In this document: positions 1 to 6,052 of the stretch, piece after piece
Layout: each line of letters starts with the position of its first letter
Position numbering within the stretch: the first letter of the stretch is position 1
Assembly (NCBI GenBank): GCA_023391005.1
Contig: JAEWBS010000116.1
Coordinates: 1 to 11,361 of the forward strand
DNA from: Bacillota bacterium
Lineage (GTDB): Bacteria > Bacillota > Clostridia > Oscillospirales > Ruminococcaceae
Reading direction: 5' to 3'
Length of the DNA: 11,361 nucleotides
Notes under the pieces: generated by a model
What the model was told of the DNA's origin: nothing
Database searches by the model: none
What the model saw: the letters and a program-made list of their open reading frames with translations, nothing else
Position numbers and translations under genes: made by a program

Positions 1-662
<662 letters not shown>

Positions 663-817
663 AGGTCGGGCTTAGGCGTTTTCGCTTGTACATGGGGCGC
701 GTCTCAGGCAAAAATAAGCCGTCAAGAACTGCCGACCCGCCCAAAAGATTGAACATGCGTCAAGAAATTTTCGGCAATCTGGGGTGCCGGGTTGCCGTGT
801 TAACGCTTTTAGAACGC

Positions 818-858
818 AAAAGGTCTCCTGCCGTAGCCGCTACGGTGGGAGACCTTTT
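818..858 (+). terminator. Intrinsic terminator downstream of livF
   Basis: The arms AAAAGGTCTCC (818-828) and GGAGACCTTTT (848-858) are perfectly complementary. The stem continues through two G-U pairs (829-830 with 846-847) and CCGTA/TACGG around a 5-base loop (836-840), giving an 18-bp stem ending in four Ts. The two wobbles pair only in plus-strand RNA and become A-C mismatches on the other strand, so the hairpin suits rightward transcripts from livF. The A-run on the left side may give some termination the other way. Confidence 0.88.
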
Positions 859-903
859 GTACATTACGAAACAAATAATAAGAGTTACTTTTATTGGTTT
901 TTA

Positions 904-928
904 GTCGCAGTTTATTTAAAACTGTGAC
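904..928 (+). repeat. Left copy of the core-site-like repeat flanking the integrase gene
   Basis: Bases 906-926 recur exactly, in reverse complement, at 2331-2351 beyond the integrase gene. The site is itself nearly palindromic: arms GTCGCAGTTT (904-913) and AAACTGTGAC (919-928) differ at one pair around a 5-bp asymmetric centre ATTTA (914-918). Two recombinase-binding arms around a short crossover region is the usual layout of a tyrosine recombinase core site. The role as an attachment or inversion site is inferred. Confidence 0.7.
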
Positions 929-1022
929 GGCACAATTTAACAGAATGCGACAAATATTGACAAAAAACATTATATATAAAAAATTTTCTCTTGTCAAATC
1001 GGGGGATGGGTGCTGAGGTGTA

Positions 1023-1052
1023 TTCGAAAATGAGTTCGCGCTGCGCTATAAT
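1023..1052 (+). promoter_or_regulatory. Possible integrase promoter
   Basis: A perfect -10 hexamer TATAAT lies at 1047-1052, about 80 bp before the integrase start. The best upstream partner, TTCGAA at 1023-1028 with an 18-bp gap, is a poor -35. A good-looking TTGACA at 957-962 has no well-spaced -10. The promoter is therefore tentative. It lies inside the inverted repeats, so it would turn with the gene if the segment inverts. Confidence 0.35.
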
Positions 1053-1134
1053 TCAGAAAAGTACGGCAAAGTGATATCGTTTTAAATCTATTCGCCGTCA
1101 GCGAAAGCGTCATATTTTGAAAGGAGCTTAAACT

Positions 1135-2292
1135 ATGCCACGCAGAGGAGAAAACATTTATAAGCGTAAGGATGGACGGTGGGAGGGCCGGATACTGAAT
1201 CCGGACGGGAGATATCGCTATTTTTACGCCAAAACATATCGCGAAGTTAAAGAAAAGATGAAACACTTTCAAGAGGGGCACGACAATGGTCGCGCGGCTG
1301 GGTCTGAGATGCCGCAAACCGTCGCCGGTCAATTTTTAAACTGGATTGAAGGGGATATCCGTCATCAGGTTAAGGCTTCGACCTATGAAAGCTATCAATA
1401 TTGTGTGCAAAAATATATTATACCCTTCTTTTCAAAAACGGAAGGGGCGCACATGACGGCGGTTTTGGCCGCGCAGTTTGCCGCCTTTATTCGGTGTAAC
1501 GACGCGATCTCCGAATCCTACCAGCGTAAAATTCTTACCGTTTTTAAAACCGCGCTGCGCAAAATTCTTAAAGATGCGCCGAATAGCGCCGCAATTCTTG
1601 ATGCTGTTAAATTGCCGCGAACCGAGAGCAATGAGGTGCAGGTTTTTTCGACCCGTGAGCAGCAGCTGATTGAACACGCCGCCCTACACGCGGAAAATCC
1701 GCGCACGCTGGGACTGATCCTATGCTTTTATTCGGGTATACGGCTGGGCGAGCTCTGCGGCCTGAAATGGGGCGATTTTGACTGGGATACAGGCACCATG
1801 TCGGTAACGCGCACCGTGAACCGCACCAAGAATTTTGAGCACGCCAAAAGCAAAACCGCGCTGCAGGTCGGCGTGCCCAAAAGCCGCAAATCAGTCAGGA
1901 AAATTCCACTGCCCGCCTCGATCCTTGATCAGGCCAGACACCTTGGCTTTGACCGTAAACGCGAAGAATATTATGTGCTTTCAAATGATGCGGAACCGTT
2001 CGACCCAAGGAGCTATCAAAAGCTATTTAAAAAAGTTCTGACCCAGACGGGGGTAAAGCCGCGCAAATTCCACGCCATCCGGCATACCTTTGCGACGCGG
2101 GCACTGGAGCTGGGTGTCGATATCAAGACACTCAGCGAGATACTTGGGCATTCCAGTGTCTCGATTACGTTAAATATATACGCACATTCCATGCTGGAGC
2201 AAAAAAAGATTGCGATTGATAAATTTAACAATATGTATGTCACGAACATGTCGGTTGCGGCATTCGCCGTCCAAAATACCGTCAAGCGGTAG
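1135..2292 (+). CDS. Tyrosine recombinase (phage/ICE-type integrase)
   Basis: A site-specific recombinase that cuts and rejoins DNA through a phosphotyrosine intermediate. The 385-residue protein has three parts: an N-terminal arm-type DNA-binding domain (residues 5-48, with ENIYKRKDGRWEGRI), a SAM-like core-binding domain (about 61-150), and a catalytic domain (about 170-365). Catalytic residues are all present: R203 in SGIRLGELCGLKW, K249 in PKSRKSVRKIPL, H313 and R316 in HAIRHTFAT, H339 in LGHSS, and nucleophile Y349 in IYAH. Length is usual for Tn916- or phage-type integrases. The start is set by AAAGGAG just upstream of ATG 1135. No excisionase or other mobile gene is adjacent. The coding sequence looks richer in AT than its neighbours, which fits acquisition by transfer. 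Function as a recombinase is secure; its substrate sites are inferred to be the flanking inverted repeats. Confidence 0.95.
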   Translation: MPRRGENIYKRKDGRWEGRILNPDGRYRYFYAKTYREVKEKMKHFQEGHDNGRAAGSEMPQTVAGQFLNWIEGDIRHQVKASTYESYQYCVQKYIIPFFSKTEGAHMTAVLAAQFAAFIRCNDAISESYQRKILTVFKTALRKILKDAPNSAAILDAVKLPRTESNEVQVFSTREQQLIEHAALHAENPRTLGLILCFYSGIRLGELCGLKWGDFDWDTGTMSVTRTVNRTKNFEHAKSKTALQVGVPKSRKSVRKIPLPASILDQARHLGFDRKREEYYVLSNDAEPFDPRSYQKLFKKVLTQTGVKPRKFHAIRHTFATRALELGVDIKTLSEILGHSSVSITLNIYAHSMLEQKKIAIDKFNNMYVTNMSVAAFAVQNTVKR

Positions 2293-2330
2293 CCTCTTTG
2301 CGGTTGTTATGCGCTTTGTCAGGCCGTGTC

Positions 2331-2351
2331 CACAGTTTTAAATAAACTGCG
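2331..2351 (-). repeat. Right copy of the core-site-like repeat, inverted
   Basis: This is an exact 21-bp reverse complement of 906-926, lying 38 bp after the integrase stop codon. Outside the shared core the two copies diverge, although both continue with ACGGC after the AACTGTG arm, offset here by two extra bases. Confidence 0.75.
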
Positions 2352-2671
2352 AATAGCCGCTAAACACGTAAGCTGCGCACTGTCAATGCTATGATGTCAT
2401 GTTGAGTCTCTAATATACAGTCATGGCTTGTCTCGGTGCTATGAAACTGAAACGGCACGCCAAGCGCTGAATGATATCGGCATGAGGCAGACCAACGTTA
2501 TCAATAACGCAATGCCATGCTAAACTTCTCGTTAAATTTATGATGTATTCGCATTTGCTTTGCTTTTCGCCCGGCTTTACTTGTTTACGCCGGGGTAGCC
2601 CGTCTGAGCCTCCCCAATAGCCGACGGCGTTTCTTCGTTCATGCTGCCGTCTAAACAGGAGCCTCACATAA
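2352..2671. other. Stretch without a recognised gene between the integrase segment and the ilvD terminator
   Basis: No known gene is recognised in these 320 bp. An open frame on the minus strand (2410-2667, 85 codons) gives a protein with no family I recognise; it has no clear ribosome binding site. Two dyads are visible: CGTTAT (2496-2501) and ATAACG (2504-2509), nested inside GGCAT (2479-2483) and ATGCC (2512-2516), and CCCGGC (2570-2575) with GCCGGG (2589-2594). The region could be the relic of a mobile element or an intergenic repeat. Confidence 0.4.
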
Positions 2672-2718
2672 AACCGGGCTGACGCAAAATACGTTTAGCA
2701 TTTTGCATCAGCCCGGTT
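2672..2718 (-). terminator. Intrinsic terminator of the ilvD-like gene
   Basis: Arms 2672-2690 and 2700-2718 pair over 19 bp around a 9-base loop. The only irregular pair is a G-U in minus-strand RNA, whereas it would be C-A on the plus strand. In minus-strand reading the stem is followed by TTTTATG. It lies 75 bp past the ilvD-like stop codon and fits leftward termination. Confidence 0.85.
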
Positions 2719-2793
2719 ATGTCAAAGGATGGGTTGAAGATCGTATGGTGTTATATGAAATTATCGGAAGAGGCGGCAATCATCGCGTACCCA

Positions 2794-4491
2794 TTACACC
2801 GTCTCAGGCACCTTGAGAATAGCGCCCTTGTCGGCGGAGGTGACCAGCGCCGCATACTTTGCCAGCGCGGGGGTGCGCGGCTTGACCAGCAGTTTGACCT
2901 TGGCAAGCCGCTCGGCTACCACCTCGGCGGGAACGTCCAGCTCAAGACGGCGATTTGGAATATCGATGATGATGCGGTCACCGTCCTCGACAGCCGCAAT
3001 CGGCCCGCCCGCAGCCGCCTCGGGCGAGATGTGCCCGAGGCACGGGCCCCTCGTGGAACCCGAAAAACGCCCGTCAGTCACCAACGCGACGCTTTCGTCC
3101 ATACCCCGACCCACGAGCAGCGAGGTCACCATGTGCATCTCACGCATGCCCGGGCCGCCCTTGGGGCCTTCGTAGCGGATGACAATGACATCCCCTGCGT
3201 TGATCTGCCCGCCCGATACAGCCTCGCTCGCGTCCTCCATCGAGTTGAACACACGGGCGCTTCCGGTGAACTGATACATCGAGGGCTTGACGCCCGATTT
3301 TTTGACCACCGCGCCGTCGGGGGCCAGACTGCCGTACAGCACCGCAATGCCGCCCTCAGGATTTTTCGGGGTCTCCAGCGGGAAGATGACCTCATTGTCG
3401 GCCCGCTCGATCCTTTCAATATTTTCAGGCACCGTCTTTCCGGTGACGGTCAGGTGGTTCGGGTCAAGCTTGCTTTCGATGGCTTTCAGAACAGCGGGAA
3501 CGCCGCCGTTTTCATGCAGCACCGACAGCGGGTATTGGCCCGAGGGCTTAACATTACAGAGATAAGGCACGCTGCGGCTGATCACGTCAAAATCGGTCAG
3601 GCTCAGCGGAACGCCGGCTTCGTTTGCAATCGACATGAGGTGCAGCACCGTGTTGGTCGAAGCGCCCATCGCCATGACGGCGCGGATGCCGTTTAAGAAT
3701 CCTTCCCGCGTTAAAATTTTGCGGGCGGTCAGCCCCTCCTTAATCATCTCGACGGCGCGTACGCCCGACTGTTTGGCGTAGCGCCGCTTCTCGGACGAAA
3801 CCGCCGGCGCCGTGCTGCAATAGGGCAGCGTAAAGCCGAGAATTTCGGTCAGACAGCCCATCGAGTTGGCGGTACCCATCATCGCGCAGGTGCCATAGGT
3901 GGGCAGCGCGCGCTTCTCAATTTCCAACAGATCCTCAAGCGAGAGCTTGCCGGTCTGATATCGGCCGATCTGTTCACGCATGTCCGACAGCGTGATGACC
4001 TCAATATCCTTGTAGCTGCCCGCCATCATGGGGCCGGCGGGAACGATAATTGTGGGGATGTTGACCCGTGCGGCCGCCATAAGCATGCCGGGCACGATTT
4101 TGTCACAGCCAGGCAGCATGACCATCGCGTCAAACTGGTGTGCCTCAATCATCATTTCGACGGCGTCGGCAATGTTCTCGCGGCTTGGCAGCGGATAGCT
4201 CATGCCGCGGTGGCCCTGACACAGGCCGTCACACAGGGCGATGGTGTTGAACTCGCGGGGAATGCCGCCCGCCTGATAGATGCCCTGCTTAACATAATCG
4301 GCGATCTCCCGCAGATGAATATGCCCCGGTACCACCTCAGTAAAGGAATTGACCACCGCGACCATCGGCCTGCGCAGATCGCTCTCATCAAGCCCCATGC
4401 TGTAGAACAGCGCGCGGTGGGCCGAGCGCTCCATGCCGTTTGTTAAGATACCGCTTTTATAATCGCTATAATGCAGCCTGCTATCTTCCAT
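2794..4491 (-). CDS. ilvD: Dihydroxy-acid dehydratase-family protein (IlvD/Edd family)
   Basis: Members of this family are Fe-S dehydratases. IlvD itself converts 2,3-dihydroxy-isovalerate and 2,3-dihydroxy-3-methylvalerate to the 2-keto acids that precede valine and isoleucine. The 565-residue protein shows NSFTEVVPGHIHL (48-60), CDGLCQGH (87-94), GCDKIVPGM (128-136) with C129, D130 and K131 as cluster and metal-site residues, GTCAMMGTANSM (200-211) with C202, and TDGRFSGSTRG (472-482) with the conserved serine. As in E. coli IlvD, Gly replaces the first cysteine of the [2Fe-2S] subgroup, pointing to an oxygen-sensitive [4Fe-4S] type. The start is ATG 4491, with AGGAGG 8 bases upstream; the frame is open further to 4557 but has no better site there. 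The gene stands alone, without ilvC, ilvB or leu neighbours. GTCAMMGTANSM departs from the usual GSCAGMFTANSM, so a sugar-acid or other hydroxy-acid dehydratase remains possible. Confidence 0.87.
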   Translation of the reverse strand: MEDSRLHYSDYKSGILTNGMERSAHRALFYSMGLDESDLRRPMVAVVNSFTEVVPGHIHLREIADYVKQGIYQAGGIPREFNTIALCDGLCQGHRGMSYPLPSRENIADAVEMMIEAHQFDAMVMLPGCDKIVPGMLMAAARVNIPTIIVPAGPMMAGSYKDIEVITLSDMREQIGRYQTGKLSLEDLLEIEKRALPTYGTCAMMGTANSMGCLTEILGFTLPYCSTAPAVSSEKRRYAKQSGVRAVEMIKEGLTARKILTREGFLNGIRAVMAMGASTNTVLHLMSIANEAGVPLSLTDFDVISRSVPYLCNVKPSGQYPLSVLHENGGVPAVLKAIESKLDPNHLTVTGKTVPENIERIERADNEVIFPLETPKNPEGGIAVLYGSLAPDGAVVKKSGVKPSMYQFTGSARVFNSMEDASEAVSGGQINAGDVIVIRYEGPKGGPGMREMHMVTSLLVGRGMDESVALVTDGRFSGSTRGPCLGHISPEAAAGGPIAAVEDGDRIIIDIPNRRLELDVPAEVVAERLAKVKLLVKPRTPALAKYAALVTSADKGAILKVPETV

Positions 4492-4524
4492 ATGTAAGCC
4501 CCTCCTAAATGTTCGTTTGAATTC

Positions 4525-4553
4525 ACTATAGCCCAAAACCTTAACAATATCAA
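4525..4553 (-). promoter_or_regulatory. Promoter of the ilvD-like gene
   Basis: In minus-strand reading, -35 TTGATA (4548-4553) and -10 TATAGT (4525-4530) are 17 bp apart, each one base from consensus. A start of transcription near 4518 would leave a leader of about 27 nt, including the ribosome binding site. There is no room for a T-box or other leader attenuator, so control is more likely by the divergent LysR protein. Confidence 0.75.
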
Positions 4554-4573
4554 ACAAGTATATATTTTATAAT

Positions 4574-4591
4574 CACAAGAAAAATATTGTG
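4574..4591. promoter_or_regulatory. Candidate LysR-type operator dyad
   Basis: CACAA (4574-4578) and TTGTG (4587-4591) form an interrupted dyad with an 8-bp gap in the AT-rich control region between the divergent genes, about 20 bp upstream of the ilvD -35. A second, wider pair, CAATAT (4545-4550) and ATATTG (4584-4589), overlaps it. LysR regulators usually bind such dyads upstream of the target gene. A weak lysR promoter (TTGTGT 4587-4592, TACGAT 4610-4615, 17-bp gap) would overlap the site, fitting autoregulation. This is inference from position and symmetry only. Confidence 0.4.
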
Positions 4592-4652
4592 TTTTGCGGC
4601 GTGATTTGCTACGATTAGGGCGTCGCCTTTAGTTAGGCGGGGGAGGGTGCCT

Positions 4653-5597
4653 ATGCAGATCAATCAAGAGATTTTCATGCTGGTTGCCGAAGAAATGAGC
4701 ATCAGCCGCGCCGCTGGGCGGGCCTGTGTTACCCAGCAGTGCGTTAGCGACCATATCCGGCGGCTTGAGCAGCAGTATCAGGTCAAGCTGTTTACCCGCC
4801 GCCCGCGTTTTCAGTTAACCGCGGCGGGGCAGACCATGCTGCGCACACTACGCAACATGCAGGCGATGGAGCGCGCCATGAGTAACGATCTTCAGCGCTG
4901 GGCGCAGGGGACAAAGGGGCATTTTACACTCGGCATCGGGGCCTCGCGCGCGCGGGCGATATTGCCACTGGTGCTGCCCGACTATTCGCGGCGGTTCCCT
5001 GAGGTTGAGATCGACGTTGTGATGGACGACACGGTGATGCTGGCCGAAAAGCTGCGGCGCGGCAAGGTTGATCTATTCGTCGGGGTCAACGCGGAGCACG
5101 ACGACGATTTTCGCTTTGAGCCGGTAGGCGATGACGATATTCGCTTGATTATTTCAGATAAGCTGCTGCGCGAGTCATTTGGCGGCGACAGTGACCGCGT
5201 TTTAAAAGAAAGCGTCGATCTGATCCGCTGGACGCATGTACCGTTTTCTCAGAATTTCAGTACAAGCTCGGCCAGCAAAATGCTGCTGGAGTTTTTGGCG
5301 CGCAATCATCTGACGCTGAAAATTCCCTACCGCATCAGCGATACCGAGACGCAGATCTCGCTGTGCGCCGCCGGCATGTGCGCCGCCTTTTGTCCGCGCA
5401 TGCTGCTGCACGGCGTCTGGGCGCACAATCGGCAGTGTACGCCTGAGCAGCTGCTCCATGTCCTGCCGATCAAGGGGCTTGAGCAACGGCTGCGCATTGA
5501 GGCGGTGTCGTTAAAAGCGGCGGATATGCCTTACTATGTGGCCGAGTTCACACAGACACTGTGCCTGCGGGTGCGGGAGGCTGCCTGGCGAATGTGA
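4653..5597 (+). CDS. LysR-family transcriptional regulator
   Basis: A DNA-binding regulator of 314 residues. The N-terminal winged helix-turn-helix (about 1-60) is clear: SISRAAGRACVTQQCVSDHIRRLEQQ, split here at SDHIRRLE, then LFTRRPRFQLTAAGQ. The effector-binding domain (about 90-300) resembles the periplasmic-binding-protein fold of the family, with VDLFVGV and CAAGMCAAFCP in typical places. The start is ATG 4653, about 6 bases after GGGGGAGGG; an in-frame GTG at 4647 lies too close to that site. It diverges from the ilvD-like gene with 161 bp between the start codons, the usual arrangement for a LysR protein and its target, so it probably controls that gene in response to a substrate or product. 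Three cysteines (C238, C243, C247) cluster in the effector domain. The ligand cannot be read from sequence. Confidence 0.9.
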   Translation: MQINQEIFMLVAEEMSISRAAGRACVTQQCVSDHIRRLEQQYQVKLFTRRPRFQLTAAGQTMLRTLRNMQAMERAMSNDLQRWAQGTKGHFTLGIGASRARAILPLVLPDYSRRFPEVEIDVVMDDTVMLAEKLRRGKVDLFVGVNAEHDDDFRFEPVGDDDIRLIISDKLLRESFGGDSDRVLKESVDLIRWTHVPFSQNFSTSSASKMLLEFLARNHLTLKIPYRISDTETQISLCAAGMCAAFCPRMLLHGVWAHNRQCTPEQLLHVLPIKGLEQRLRIEAVSLKAADMPYYVAEFTQTLCLRVREAAWRM

Positions 5598-5771
5598 GGC
5601 GAATCCGCCTGCCATCTGCCGCGGACGCTGATATAGTGGCCAAGGCGACTAATTTTATAGCGCTTTTCGCGTGTAAAGCATAGCTTTAAAGCACAAACGC
5701 TTCGCACAATTAGTCTTTGCCGATGTAATAACTAAATATGGATAATACTGTATATTATTCTTATATTTGAT
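5598..5771. other. Intergenic region after lysR, with a palindrome
   Basis: A short hairpin, AGGCG/CGCCT with a 4-base loop, lies at the lysR stop but has no T-run. The only other structure is the palindrome at 5647-5715, described separately. No gene is seen, and no standard terminator for lysR. Confidence 0.5.
5647..5715. repeat. Imperfect 69-bp palindrome (hairpin or MITE-like)
   Basis: Nested pairing arms are GACTAATT (5647-5654) with AATTAGTC (5708-5715), AGCG (5659-5662) with CGCT (5698-5701), GTG (5671-5673) with CAC (5692-5694), and TAAAGC (5674-5679) with GCTTTA (5683-5688) around a 3-base loop. No T-run follows, so it is not a standard terminator. It could be a small repeat element or a 3' structure of the lysR transcript. 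No flanking target duplication is evident. Confidence 0.5.
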
Positions 5772-5800
5772 TTGAAAAAACAGAAAGATTTTGGTAAAAT
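5772..5800 (+). promoter_or_regulatory. Promoter of the c-di-GMP signalling gene
   Basis: -35 TTGAAA (5772-5777) and -10 TAAAAT (5795-5800) are 17 bp apart. The -10 is preceded by TGG, which makes it an extended -10. Transcription would begin near 5807, giving a leader of about 245 nt before the start codon at 6053. Confidence 0.65.
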
Positions 5801-5806
5801 GATTAG

Positions 5807-6052
5807 TGAAATTCTACGCTGGAAGAATGCAATACCCTCTGGGATATCGGCGCAAACAGGCGCGGCGCCTTATGGTGGTCAGGCGCATACCGCATAATTG
5901 ATACGAATACGCACCGAAAAACACCATAAAAGCCAATTGCGGGGCCTTGGTGCTTTCAGCGCGTGCCCAGTATTGAAACCTAAGACAAGCAATACGGCCA
6001 CAGCGGCCACTTTAAACGGTTTGCGCTTTCGTTGACGAAAGGGAGGGTGACT
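5807..6052 (+). other. Long structured 5' leader of the c-di-GMP gene
   Basis: The predicted leader contains many complementary segments: ATA-CCC with GGG-(A)-TAT (5832-5847), TTATGGTG (5870-5877) with CACCATAA (5922-5929), GTATTG (5970-5975) with CAATAC (5990-5995), and CTTTCG (6026-6031) with CGAAAG (6036-6041) around a TTGA loop. The last hairpin touches the ribosome binding site GGGAGGG (6041-6047). The amount of structure suggests a regulatory leader. I do not see the hallmark sequences of the class I c-di-GMP riboswitch, so the class, if any, is unknown. Confidence 0.4.

Larger units (their letters stand above)
663..1134. other. Intergenic region between livF and the integrase gene
   Basis: This 472-bp gap has no convincing gene. 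A 72-codon open frame at 686-904 runs through the terminator and has no ribosome binding site. The gap holds the livF terminator (818-858), the left copy of the integrase-flanking repeat (904-928), and an AT-rich stretch (about 940-1000) with GACAAA at 949-954 and 959-964 and TTGTCAA at 991-997. These last could be recombinase arm sites or an operator. A weak hairpin with arms CGGCAA (772-777) and TTGCCG (792-797) precedes the terminator. Confidence 0.6.
904..2353 (+). mobile_element. Candidate integrase-only element or invertible segment bounded by inverted repeats
   Basis: A segment of about 1.45 kb contains one gene, a complete tyrosine recombinase, bounded by two exact 21-bp inverted copies of a near-palindromic site. 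No cargo, excisionase or relaxase gene lies inside. The segment begins 46 bp after the livF terminator, a non-disruptive location. Classical integrated islands have attL and attR as direct repeats; inverted copies instead predict inversion of the segment, or that the repeats act as terminal inverted repeats. No clear target duplication is visible outside the repeats. Confidence 0.5.

Noticed and set aside
686..904. Open frame of 72 codons after livF
   Set aside because: It reads straight through the livF terminator hairpin and has no ribosome binding site.
957..980. TTGACA followed by TATATAAA as a promoter
   Set aside because: The spacing between the two elements is only about 10-12 bp, too short for a standard sigma-70 promoter.
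2719..3696. Open frame of 325 codons on the plus strand
   Set aside because: It lies almost wholly antisense to the well-supported ilvD-like gene and shows no family motifs; long antisense frames are common in GC-rich genes.
2794..4491. Loss of an Fe-S cysteine in the ilvD-like protein (Gly in VPGHIHL)
   Set aside because: E. coli IlvD and other [4Fe-4S]-type DHADs also have VPGH at this position, so this marks the subgroup and is not a defect.
5849..5915. Possible class I c-di-GMP riboswitch around a CGCAAA string
   Set aside because: The other conserved blocks of that class (GCC..GGGCCTAAG and CCGGGTTACC) could not be found, so it was not called.
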